From positions 31,612,512 through 31,676,511 of the forward strand of contig NC_049979.1 in the NCBI RefSeq assembly GCF_000003815.2: a stretch of 64,000 nt of DNA, read 5' to 3'. Of this stretch, positions 1 through 12,300 are shown piece after piece; within the stretch, counting starts at the first letter, position 1; each line of letters starts with the position of its first letter. The DNA comes from Branchiostoma floridae (Eukaryota > Chordata > Leptocardii > Amphioxiformes > Branchiostomatidae). Under the pieces are notes generated by a model. It did no database searches and was not told where the DNA came from. It was given only the letters and a program-made list of their open reading frames with translations. The translations under genes were made by a program, and so were the position numbers.

Positions 1-193
1 TTATAAAGGTACTGGTGTATTTAAAAGGTAAGGTAGGTTCGAAAGCAAAACATAAGACTATCATTATACATAACCAAGAAAATTTGTCGAAATAGAAAAT
101 AGATGTTGTGTTCTGTATGTGTGTATAAGATTGAATACCTTTTCGGCTATAATTCCAGACGAACGAGGCAACGGAAGGAATTCACACCTCAAC

Positions 194-335
194 ATGTTTA
201 ACTGTTGGAAGTCACAGCAACAGCATAAGAAGACTACCTGTATCTTTCTCTTATGCATGACTACTCTTATAGTGTTAACCTACTGGGTGACTGGAGACCT
301 ACCTAATATTTCAAATCCACGACAATACAAGACCG
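194..335 (+). CDS. CHST-like exon 1 (signal anchor)
   Basis: Codes for MFNCWKSQQQ followed by the hydrophobic anchor. The donor at 336 (ACCG|GTGAAA) leaves one base that completes a GGT codon with exon 2. The frame stays open to 409 past the donor, but family fit and phase favour the splice. Bases 1-193 hold no other coding signal that I can see and probably contain the 5'UTR. Confidence 0.7.
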
Positions 336-3300
336 GTGAAAATGCTTCCCAAATTAATTTTGGTAACAATCTTTATTATAAGGCCACAGCAACTAAATTT
401 TATGGATGACATCAGCGCGCTTATTATTTCTCGCATGACTTAGAAGTAAAAAAAAATAACCACAAGATTTTCTTTCTTCTTTTGACAGCATGACAAGAAA
501 TTACTAAAATAAGAAAAGATGTTGTGTTTTAGCCTAATTATGTTACTTGTAGAAGTGACTTTAGCGATTTAAACGTGGCAGAAGTTGTAGAACTTGGACG
601 GTTGTAAAGGCGAAAGCATAGTTGCTAACTTGGTAAGTTATACATGTACCAATCTAACACACCTGTGTCACTTTTACTTTACCAGTCCATTTCTTGAATA
701 AAGAATAAATGACTTGAAGCTGTGCAACCATGTTTTGTTGCTTCAAAATTCTTGTTACAATGTTTATGTTGTTTATTGCTAAATCAATCTGTTTTGTTTA
801 CCCGTCTTGTTTTTTTGTACCTTATCTCACTATTTTTGTAGTCTGCGTAGGATGTCATATGTAAAATTTATTTGCTTTGACCTAATATTTTAGTTCAGTC
901 GAAACAGGTAATAAAATCATCTTTCTTCTTTTGTCTCTTTTATCAACATCAAACGAATGAAAACTGTTTATCTACACATGGTTCCAGGTTACAAAACAAA
1001 AAAGCGAGGATCTGGGACTCACTTGCTCAAACAACAATGCAGGAATGCAACGCAAGCCAGTAAAGTAAGTAAAGAATTATTTAAAAATATATAATGCAAT
1101 GTATCGCTGTTTCTTTAACGCTTTCCTGCATGGTGTTTTAAGTTATATGCCATTCTTTATTGAATCAGCTAAATAGCACATGAGTTGTAATAAAAGGTGA
1201 TGTCTAAAATGTACGTACCGATTTTTATCAAATCTAAACGTATGGTTTCCGTGCCCAATCTGATCAGTGAAATAAGACCATACCTTATTTAACCACATAC
1301 AGTACAATCCAAGTAATTTTTTTGGTTAATGCGAAGCAAAAAAAATGGATATAAAGTTTTTAACGGCAAACATTTGCCACTTTACTTTGTAAAATACCAT
1401 ATAATATATTAAACAAAAGCATCTTGCAAATTGAATGAAGTTGTAATGATGTGACGAAAAGTAGTCTTTGCCTGACAAAATTAACTGAATATACACATAC
1501 TAAATTAAATAATTTAGTTTCCTTGTTTCCCTTTTTGAGCAATGGTGTTTTTAATAGATATCACATTATTTATTATGATTTAACATTGACAGTTTTGACG
1601 CTTAGAAACTTTCTCAGTCATAAACATTCATTTGTAGTATGCATATAGTTTTTTTTTTTATTTGACATAGATTTATAAGCGTTGATAAGTAGCATTACAG
1701 AACTTTTTTCGTGGAAATGCCGGCTTGTTCTTACATACCTTTTAACCAAGTTGCCAGTTAACCCTATCTAGACGGGGGGTGGGGGGTGGGGCTAAAAGTG
1801 CCTGCGCTAACTTTGACGCCATATAACTGGCGAGCGACGTGTGCTAGGACTACGAAACTTAGTGACTTTTCCTAGAATATTGTTGGAAACAATTCTGCGA
1901 AAAAAATTGTTTGTAATTTTTCGTTTTGCCATGGCAACGGGTTTCTGACAGGCATATTTTCCCCAAATTCACTAATTTCAGTTTGAATGATGGGATTTCA
2001 TAGTGTTATTGCTAGATCAAACTTGTTTATTTAAATCATTAACATCCTGCGTAATCTTAAGTTACATTTCTAATTAGATATTCATAATGCATGCTAATTT
2101 GATGAGGTCAAAGATGGCGGACAATGTCATTTCCAACGATAACTACATGTTATTTTTAATCAAATACCGCCAAAATATTTTATTGTCTTACAAAACACAA
2201 TTACTTAATCATTTTTAGTCCATTTCTATTTGGTTTGGGGGTACAATGAGTACATAGCTGCGGCTAGTGGCAGTGACAGGCCTTTCTTGTGGTGACAGGC
2301 CATAGGGGCATGTTCGGGCATGACGCACCCGCCATGACACACGAGTCAGGGGTAGGAGGAACCCCTTGCATCCTTGGTCGGAAGTCCTCCTAAGAGATGG
2401 AAACTCCAAATAATAAACCTGCATCTGCTTGGGCCGTCTTATGTGGCAAACAGTTATGTCCCTGTAGGACTTAGTGTGCCAGTAGACGAGATGGTGGAGA
2501 AGGGACTGCACACCCCTTCTTCACCTTAAAAAGTCACGTGCAGGCCAGGCAGACTGGTCGTCTTAGCAACCTTGTCTGTCTACCATTGATCTTCGGATAA
2601 CTAGATATTGCCGGTTAACTAGATATTGTATGTGAATTGTTGTCTTGTTATTATTACTACACATTTTCTTTTACTTCCAGACTGACTTTGCCCACGTTTT
2701 AAGGAACCTCGTCGTCATTGACAGATACAAGGTACTATATTGCCGAGCAGGTAAAACAGGCAGCTGGACAACTCTGCAGCTCCTTTATAACTTGGAGCTA
2801 GAAACCAATATGAGCCGACGTGATGTGAGGAAGCTGGCTGAAAAGAAGCCCTTACCTGTTCTTTCCGACTTTTCTCAGGATGGAATTACACATCGCCTAG
2901 CTACTTACAAGAAATTTCTTGTAGCACGAAATCCACTTGAAAGGTAATATTATAAAAAAAAGTAGCAGCTAAATGTATCCTTTTAAAAAGATGTACATGA
3001 CTTCTTTATAAATAAGTAAGCTTAGAATCCTTCCACTATCCAATCTCAGCTACTTCTTAATCTTTTTTTCTTAATATGTTAAGCATTCTATGCTTCATAT
3101 ATCAATTATTCATTTATATTTCTGCTTTATAGCCTTAACATTTGTGTTTCCAATATTGCCAATCTATTAACACCATTGAGGTTAATAATAGGCAAATGTT
3201 GCTGATCTGTAAATTATCATATATTTACTACAGTTGTATTTTGATTAGTTTTAAAAATAAAAAAATCCTATCCAGAATTTGCCAAATCCTGGGCCCCTGG

Positions 3301-6300
3301 TGTCATATGCGCCCCCCCCCCCCCTCGTAATTTCAAATGGCAAAAAGTTAGGTCAGTGGTTGTCCATTATAAACATTGAGAAAGCAGCACTTTTACAGAG
3401 CGAACCTAATTGCCATGTGTTTAATCATAAATTTGGCCTATGTATAGTCTTTTGAAGGCATTGTTAATCATGGTCAGAGCACAGTCACGTTTTGTTGAGC
3501 AGATATACGATCTCAATAATACTGTAATTTCCTACAAATATTATTTTTCTTTTAAATATATCGATGTCATATCTGTGACGCGAAAACGTCCGATACGGGT
3601 GTTCCGGACCGTGTGATAACTTTCCGTATCACACAGGTTCTAAAGTTGTATCACACAGGCTTCCTTCGAGAATTTAAACGATTTCGAACGGGCCGATTAC
3701 GGCACGGTTGAAGATTCGAATACCGAATCCGGACGAATGTCGGACACTTCGGCACATGGACACTTCGGCCCCCTGGCAATCAGGACATTTCGGCCCCAAG
3801 CCGAGGACACTTCGGCCCCAAGCCGAGGACACTTCGGCCCCGAGTCCACTCCACGATAGTTATCTAATACGTAGCCTGAGTTGACTAAATAACGTATAAT
3901 TGTAGGACGTATGATTTTACTTGTACAGTATATCATATAGCGTCCTCCTGTCTACTCGAGGAAATCGTCATTAGTGATAACGATTTTTTTGCGTTTTCGG
4001 GGCATGAAGATCCCTTTTTGCTTCGGTTTTCTGCATGACCCTAGCTTACTTGAAGTCTTACCTACTGCGATGTATAGTTAGCCGTCTTAAACAGTCCTAT
4101 AAAGTACTCCACAACGCGACCTGTTACAGATATTTTTTTAATGTACAACATAAGTAACTTACATGTACAGCTTAAAAATGAATCTACTGCTCAAAACACC
4201 CGACTGGCATTAGCTGTTCGTCGTGAATATCGAAATCAATGTCCTTACAACTGCGAGCTACGAGATTAATTTGTACATAGCATAGCACGCCCACGCACAC
4301 AGGAACTAGCAGGGCCGAAGTGTCCTGGACTTGGGGCCTAAGTGTCCTGGACTTGGGGCCTAAGTGTCCTGGACTTGGGGCCGAAGTGTCCTGGACTTGG
4401 GGCCGAAGTGTCCGGGCCGAAGTGTCCATGTGCCGAACTGTCCTGATACCAATCCGGACATTAGAATTGCTGTTGCTACAACATTTTCTCAACTTCTGGT
4501 GCATTTTGCATCGAAATATAGGTTTTCTCAGGTGTGTATGACATAAATAAAATACATCACGGTGTATTCCGCATCAGCCTCGGCCTAGTCCTCCCGAGGG
4601 TCAGATCACCCTCCGGCCTTCGGATGATCCTTCACGCGGTCGGGCTGGTACCTCGGATGATACGGAATATACCGTGTTGTATTCTATATTTATAACAAAT
4701 GATAATCTTATTTTGCATCTCTAGACTTGCCTCTGTGTGGAGTGGCTTTTTTCTTACATATCCCCAATTCGGATGGAATGAGCGATATCAAGGAATGTTG
4801 AGAGTCATTTGCCCGGAGAATTCTACAAAAAATGTAAGGTTAATTTACCTTAAGTTCCTTTTTACTTATCATGGTCAAGTATTTTGTCAATAATAATAAA
4901 TTTACACATAAAATGAAGTAAAGTACACTATATGGTATATACAATAGAGTTAATGAAAATTGCTAGTTTTAGTTAATATAGCTGCTACGACCTAAAATAT
5001 TTAACCCGATTCAGACACGGCTTTTTCTGTTTACGTTGAGACTGGGGGTCGCTCTTGTAATCTATACTTTCTGTATGACCAACATATTTAAAGAGAATAG
5101 TGTCAGCGTCATATCTAACAATGTACGTAATCTACGTCATTTTAAAGCAATATAACGTCATTATGGCTTCATTAAAGCGATGTTCGCTGGAACCATGAAA
5201 AAAATTCACAAAAACTTTTTTGTTCTCGGTTAATGTAAAATGTAACAGCAAGTGTAAATAAACAGATACGTCTGCTATGACTTCTGTTGCCAGTTAAAAA
5301 ACAATGGCATCACGTCCATTTGAATGCTTTTAATGTAATGTCACATATGTAAGAAAATAACAGTAACGTAGAAAACATAAAAAAGTTGTGAAAACCCATT
5401 ACAGCGATTTTCGTCAAAATTGCCTGTCAACAACCGGTTTGTCATGTCGGTCCGAATTTTTTTTCAAATTATTTAAACATTATTGCCAACTGAATGTAAG
5501 GAAAAGTCAAGACGTTTGGCGCTGTAAGACAATAGGGCGAAACACACAAATAGTCTATGGTTAGTATCTCATTGTGCTCAACACTCAGTATCTATATTAT
5601 TTGCACCTGCGGTAGCTTTAATAGTTGTTTGTCTACATAAAAAGGAGTTGTTTTTTTAGTTTGCATTGTCGCATATATTTTTCTAGCATGTATGTATGTA
5701 TCATATTTTACATTTTTAAGTATTGATTTTTTTTTCTTTCTACATGTGCGCTTCTTTTCTTGGCGGGCGCCTCAGGGGCCCCGCCTAACATTATAGTGTG
5801 CGTCCGTTTGACAAGAATTCCCTGAATTCCGCAGGCATCTGTGGAATTTTTACACCCGGGTGTAACTGATACTCCGGCCAGGGCAAAGATTATTGGGTCT
5901 GAGAGCACGCAGGGGTTACTATCTTTTCAACCCTGTAGCGTCGGCATTTTTCATCCTATTACAACGAAACTTGGACACAACTTACAGAAGTATATGTACA
6001 TAATATCCACGTGAATTAATCTTACAAAAAAAAGTACTATTGGTTTCCGACCATTCCCGAACTCAGATGAGATGGAAAACTCATTATATCCCTGTCAATC
6101 AAATTCCCAGGAGGTCCCCATCCTGCCATCCCTGCTGGATTGAAAACACGTGTGTACATGGAGGCACATCTCGCTCGCGTCTTTTAGACCTAACATATCG
6201 GCTTGCTTTGGCTTGGAAATATGCAGTAAAAAGACTAAACCAGTCACAAATATGCACTTAGATACAAAATGATATTCTTGAATATTTGTTGGAACATAAT

Positions 6301-9300
6301 TTTTTTTTCCATATATGGACCAAATTAACAAACTTTTGACCTAACAAAGAACTGTTTACTGATTAAGCATTGTATTTCCCCTACAGTGGACAGATCCCTT
6401 GTGGCAAAAAGGAAAGGTGGATCATGTTTTGTGGAAGCATGAAAATATTACGGTTACCGTATCAGGGCAATTGCTGGCAGCAATTTATCTGTCTTCATTA
6501 TTGTTTTCTATTATAGTTGAAGTAGTAAAGTACAGATATCATTTTTATATCGAATGATTTTCCTACTATAAAAAAATGCTACTGTTCACTTTCCTCAAAG
6601 AATAAGACAGGCCTAGTCAGATATCAAATGATGTAACATACATTGGCATACTACCGGCAGTAAGACTTATACCGGCAGATCAAAAATAATGGAATTTAAA
6701 GAGAGCTACACATGCAACAATAGTTATTTCTGAGGTATGCACACTTCAGACATCTAGGTGTCCAATACATCATTTACAAAGCATCGATAACAATGCATTC
6801 GAAGACAACAAAGCCAAAGTTTTCAGTATCTTTTTCCGGACAGGCAGCTCGTCTTGGGACGAACACACTGTCACATTCATTGCCAGATTTGTAGATCATA
6901 ATTACACATGCTCACGGCACAAGACGAACATGATTCAACAGCAATCTTGAATTTCTGTTGGTGACCTACCACTCGTGTAAAAGTGTGAAGAACGGTTGCA
7001 TTATAAGTACAGGAGCCAATTCCTAAAAGAGGCCTAGAAATGTGATTTCGTTCAACCCATCTTACAGAAAAGGTTTGACCTGATCTTTTGGTAGAGGGGG
7101 TCCATCTGCATCACACCTTATGATTTTTTCGGTCAAATTGTGGTATCACGCTCCTGCTAGCGCTAATTAAAGATAATTATTCATGGGCCACAGGTATATT
7201 TTCAAGGGGGAGTGGCCAAAATCTAAACATTAATATTTTTTCTTGAAAATTGGTACACTGACACAACTTGACACGAGGATCACAAAAATGTTGATATTTT
7301 TGGCTATGACACATCGTTCAGTCGTCACGGGTCATTAAAATGCATTTTGATAAATGATGCATAATTAACTTTACTTTGACATACATTAATTTGTGTCACC
7401 TGTAAGGCCGTTTTTAATATATTAGGGGATGCATTGTATCATTCCTAGTATATATGTCTTTGAATTATGAGTATAAGTAACTTCTATGAAGAAATATGAA
7501 TGTTTAAAGAATTATTATCGTTGCCATGGCCGTTGCTAAGGAGGCTTTTCTGGGCATTTCCAAGACATGGCGCGTCAAGTTTGCTGCCTGAAATCTCCTT
7601 TTTTTGTTGGTTTTGGATCTGTTAATGCTTCAATAGACATGTATGAAGTAGTTACTAAAATATGTTTTGTTCATTTTTGATATTTTTTGTTATTTTTGGT
7701 CAAAAATGTCATTTTTTGCATAAAACCGTTACTAAGGCAGCTGACAAGGATTGTCAGGCGTGTAAACTTGACAAAATCTACCTAGAATGTAGTTTTCTAC
7801 TGAAGTCTGATTTGTTTTCACTTAGACAAACGTGTATGTAACATGTAATAACAATATGTGACATTTTGCATTACAATCTTTGCTAAAGCATTTGACATGC
7901 AAGGGTTTGGGGGTGTAAACCTGACAAAACCTACATAGAATGCAGTTTCAAAAGTAGACAAAAGTAGACAAAATGTATATGTAGTATGATAAATACTTTG
8001 ATGATTTTAGTAAAGAAATGTCACTTCGTGTAAAACCATTGCTAAGGCAGTCATCGCGGAAGGGTTTATGACATACATAACTGTATATATACCAGCAAAA
8101 CCTGACTGTAATCTTCTGTCAGATTTCAATCTGTGCTTAAATGGACATATTGTTTTCTGTAATTATAACTATATCATAATGTCGATTTTTAGAATTTCCT
8201 TATTTATGTTGAAAAATGTCTTTTTTGCATAAAACTGTTGCTACAGGCAGCTGACAAAGAAGGATTGTGTTGCTAGCCTGACACAACTTACGTGGAATGT
8301 AGAATGAGGATTTTGATCAGTTATCATATAAACATGTATGTTTTGCGTATAAATGACAGTTTTGTTCTAGGTTTTTATTGTTTTTTAATAAAGATGTCAC
8401 TTGCATAAAACCGTTGCTAAGGCAGTCTCCAATGATGGTTTGGGCGTAAACATAACAAAATCTACATCGTATGGATTTGCAACTTGAGGGACATCTTATG
8501 CCATCCAGGTTGTATTTTTCTATCAAAAAGCGTGTTAATTTTGCCGTTTTGGGGGGATTATAAGGTACTTATTTGGGATAATATAATAAGCTAGCTATTC
8601 TTGATCTGGTTATACGGTCCACCATCGTAGATATCGGCCACGTGACGTCATCACATTGGCATAATCTATGCATAAGTAATGATTAAAGATATTCTAGATA
8701 ACATAAGATTTTATTTACTTAAGCAAATAGCAGTAATATAGTTAATAAACGTAAAAAGACATATGAAAGTTGGCGCAGGCCTCAAAAGCACCCCCCGTCT
8801 GAATAGGGTTAAGTATTGATTTTCATATATACATGTACTTTTGTTTTGTTACAGACCTGTATTTCAATCTATTTACTTATCTATATGTTCACGTGTATGT
8901 CTATCTTTACAGAAAAACATAATAGCCTCTGACAATACCGAATGACGTTTACAGATTTAACACAATACGTTACATACGCCCGCATAACTTGCGACCCACA
9001 GTCATCTTACACTCTGCTCGTGATTGATAAAGCCACAATCTTCTTAGAAATATATCAATTAGCATTTCGCTACACTTAGTGAAATTGTGTTGGTATGCAT
9101 CGTCCTGGTTCACTGAAGTGTTACTCCACAACAAAAATCACTGAATGCGTTGTAAACTCTCCGATCTCTAGAAAAAACAGGTTACAAATAAAAAACTTAG
9201 CTCGGCCGAGTTGTCAGCGAGCTCTACATTACGAAGAGGTATGACCCTGATGCCGACGAAGAAACTCTGCCATTTGTTCGTAGGCATTCGGGCCGTTTTC

Positions 9301-12300
9301 TTTCAATATCTTACAAAGACAAAATTCCATTGTCTACCAAAGGCATACACATATGCCAATTGTCAAAACCGTCCATCCAGGCGTTCCCTAGTTATCTTGT
9401 GAACATACATCGTATAGACATTCATACATTTGTCACTGAAATAAGTGTTTGGAGCAGGAAAATGGTGGGGGCATCTAATCGGTTTGAATGAAAGATTTGT
9501 GTGCTAAGGATCTTTAAAAATCAAACAAAAAAGTCCCAGTTTAATATATTTTGGAATTGATTACACTACTTTTATTTACCTACAGGAAACATGTCATGAG
9601 GCAACTGAAATAAAAGGAAACGGTAACAAAACGCATCGACTGGTTCCGTTTAGAGCCTTCATAAAAGCTTTAGCTGAAAATAGAACAGAGTTCTCGAATC
9701 AACATTGGAGACCGATTAACGAGTTATGCTCACCTTGTCAAGTAAGTATGGATAGCAAATCTATTCCCTTGATTCAGATGTATACAGACAGAGATTTCAT
9801 CTTAGTTGATAGTACGGTCTGACAGTCACTAATCACTTATCTTGAGCCGTGCGTATAATAGTTGGTAGGACATGCGAAGTAAGTATTATGCCCGTTTTTC
9901 TTCTGCTGCCTTTAATTGATTTTCCAGGCTGATTCTTTAAAGTGCGCTTTAAGTGGGGCGACCCTTCATTCATTACGAGGCTAATTACGTCTCAAAAAAA
10001 TAATTCAAGAAAAAAATGGTATTGTTACTTTATTGTGTTCCGTACCGCACTACTAGTATTGTAAAGTAATAGCAAACGCTTATTGCAACTATGGCTGTTT
10101 GTATAAATTAATTTAACTGTTTCTTTTTGTATTAAGTAATGTATTTTATCATCATTTACTAATAATACTTTTAAGTTCCTATTTTCTAGAGAAAATCAAC
10201 ATTATTTTCTTTAGGTAAATCATACAACAAAATAGATTCAAGGAAATGTCTGCAATAGGCAGAAAGGAGAAATTGACGCCACTGATATACCTTAATACTT
10301 AACATACCATTGCATATGCTGGATCCTAAAACAATTATCATACGAGGGGCGTTCAATAAGTAATAACTCATTTCCCATAGCAGGAGATTAATGAAACTTG
10401 GCACAGTTATTAGTCTTTCTCTTCATAGGAACTACCCAGAGTTATGCATTTCTCCCATCGTTTGATGCAGCTCTGGACACCGTTTTTGTAGGACACCCCA
10501 GGTAGGTCCTCCAACAGAAGAGGAACGACCGGGTCTGGGAGCTGTTTCCACAAACCTCCGGCCACATTTGAATTCAGGATGCCAACGTTTTACAAGGTCA
10601 TATGGTGGGGCATCATCACCATTAGTTTCTTTTATTTCATCAAATGTCTCCTTTGGTGTGCGTCCTTTCAAATACAAAAACCGGATCACTACGCGACACT
10701 CAACTGGCTCCATTTCACACCTGGTCCATTTCACACCTAACTCAGTTCAAACACCAGTTAATCAGAAACCACAATTAGTTCAGAGCTCTTTTTTGCAACA
10801 AAAACTATGGAAATATGAATCATTACACATGCAAAATTTCATCTAGATCAAGTAACTGGAAGTAGGTCAGAATTATTACTTATTGAACGCCCCTCGTAAT
10901 AAAAGTAAAAACCTGAATAAAGAAAAAAGAGTAACATAGAGGCATAACCCCCTCAAATCTTTTTAGAACTCGGACGAGGGGTTGCGTTTCTCCTGATAGC
11001 CTTTATGAGGCCGTGGATCTGCCAACCACACTGTGTCTGGTATCCTTATTTTCTTGTAAGGCACTTGTCACAGTAACAAAAAAAACGTTCCTGCGAAGAA
11101 CCTCCAACTATCCGTTGGACAACGACGTCACTGCGTGGACTGTCAATGTGCCTGCATGGACTAAGCGACTGACCATCGTTGGACTGGCAATTAAGTGTTG
11201 ATGACGACGCTTTACATTTACAAACGAAACTGTACTAGACAGTGCTATCGAGCTTCTGTGATATGATAACAGGGCCCAGGAAAAGAAGTCAGCAGCCTTC
11301 TGAATGCTCGCCACGCCTCTTCTTTCACCTGATATGTCATACTCTTTAATGCCCTTATTACGGTACTGTGAAGTTGGAATGTCAGTCCAGTATTGAGCAT
11401 GGGACAGGTCAAGAACCAGCTTTTTCACTTCTGGGATGACCTTCTTCACGATGGCAAAGACCGTGTTGCTAGTGAGGGCAAGTTTGTCTAATACAAAAAC
11501 AAAACTTGAGTGCAGTGGATCATTTCACGTCTAGTTTTTATAATATGCCAATGCATAATGAAGGGTTAGTATCTCAGCATTTCAGTATGCATTTTGTATC
11601 TCTTACATTGTTAGGCAGTTGAAGTTCTCATTGAAATCCGTCTCAATGAAAGCTTTATTTGACTGAAGACTTTCCTTTAACTTGCGCACCCCTGTGTTGG
11701 TTCACTCTAGAAACAAGGGATCTAAAATCTTATATCTTTAACCTCCTATGCTTTATTAAGTCAATTGGGAACTTTTGCATAATCAATGGTTTAACAATGA
11801 TATGAAAATACCTTCGTGCATTAATAGAACATTATTAAAATCGACTATTCACACTTTTATTATCTGTTGAATAGGAGGCGGACTAAGTATGGCATTTTTG
11901 TATCTGTTCGTTCTGCACTTCACAGTTTTGAGTTTCGTAGAGTTCGTTGTGTTTCTGCCATGGAGTTACCCTGTTGTCGATGTAATGAGTTTAGGACTGA
12001 CTTTGTCATCAAACTCCATTCTCGTCTGTCCTTCAGTAACTTTAGACCGGTTAGCTGCAGAGCTTACTCGTAGCTAGCGTACTGTCCCTTCAAAATTGTG
12101 CACAGCGCCCTCTTCTGAACCAGCTCTAACCTTGCAACCTGCATACGTGTCAGTCCAGGATCCCATACAAGAACACAATATTTCACCACTGGCCTGACGA
12201 ACGACGTTTACACCTGATGTAAGTCCTCGGATGACAGATGAGAGCTATACAATCTCCTTAGCAGAAAGCATGTGTTACACGTTAGCTTCCCATTTCAAGT

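Larger units (their letters stand above)
1065..2680 (+). other. Intron 2 with repeat insertions
   Basis: No coding signal. Holds a TTAA-adjacent terminus of a piggyBac-like element (1758 onward) and a fragment (2255-2540) that matches the 5' region of the RTE-like LINE at 22990-23240. Intron 1 (336-987) shows nothing recognisable beyond A+T-rich sequence. Confidence 0.6.
2944..4724 (+). other. Intron 3 with two palindromic elements
   Basis: No coding exons. 3142-3330 is A+T-rich with a C homopolymer at 3311-3324. 3570-3650 has GTGTGATA/TATCACAC arms that can fold. The two clear elements are listed separately (3725-4460 and 4551-4683). Confidence 0.5.
4834..9585 (+). other. Intron 4, mostly repeats
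   Basis: 4834-7090 shows only A+T-rich sequence with no credible exon or element. 7100-8812 is repetitive and listed separately. 8813-9585 shows nothing recognised; a 63-codon frame near 9211-9402 has no family features. Confidence 0.5.

Noticed and set aside
7500..8500. CRISPR-like array
   Set aside because: Units are long (about 155-200 bp), diverged and without regular spacers, in a eukaryotic intron.
1758..8812. One 7-kb piggyBac element spanning the two matching TTAA ends
   Set aside because: Sulfotransferase exons 3 and 4 lie between the ends; two separate family members are more likely.
11108..11449. 113-codon minus-strand ORF as a possible gene
   Set aside because: No domain, no splice context and no compositional sign of coding; it lies inside a repeat-rich intron.
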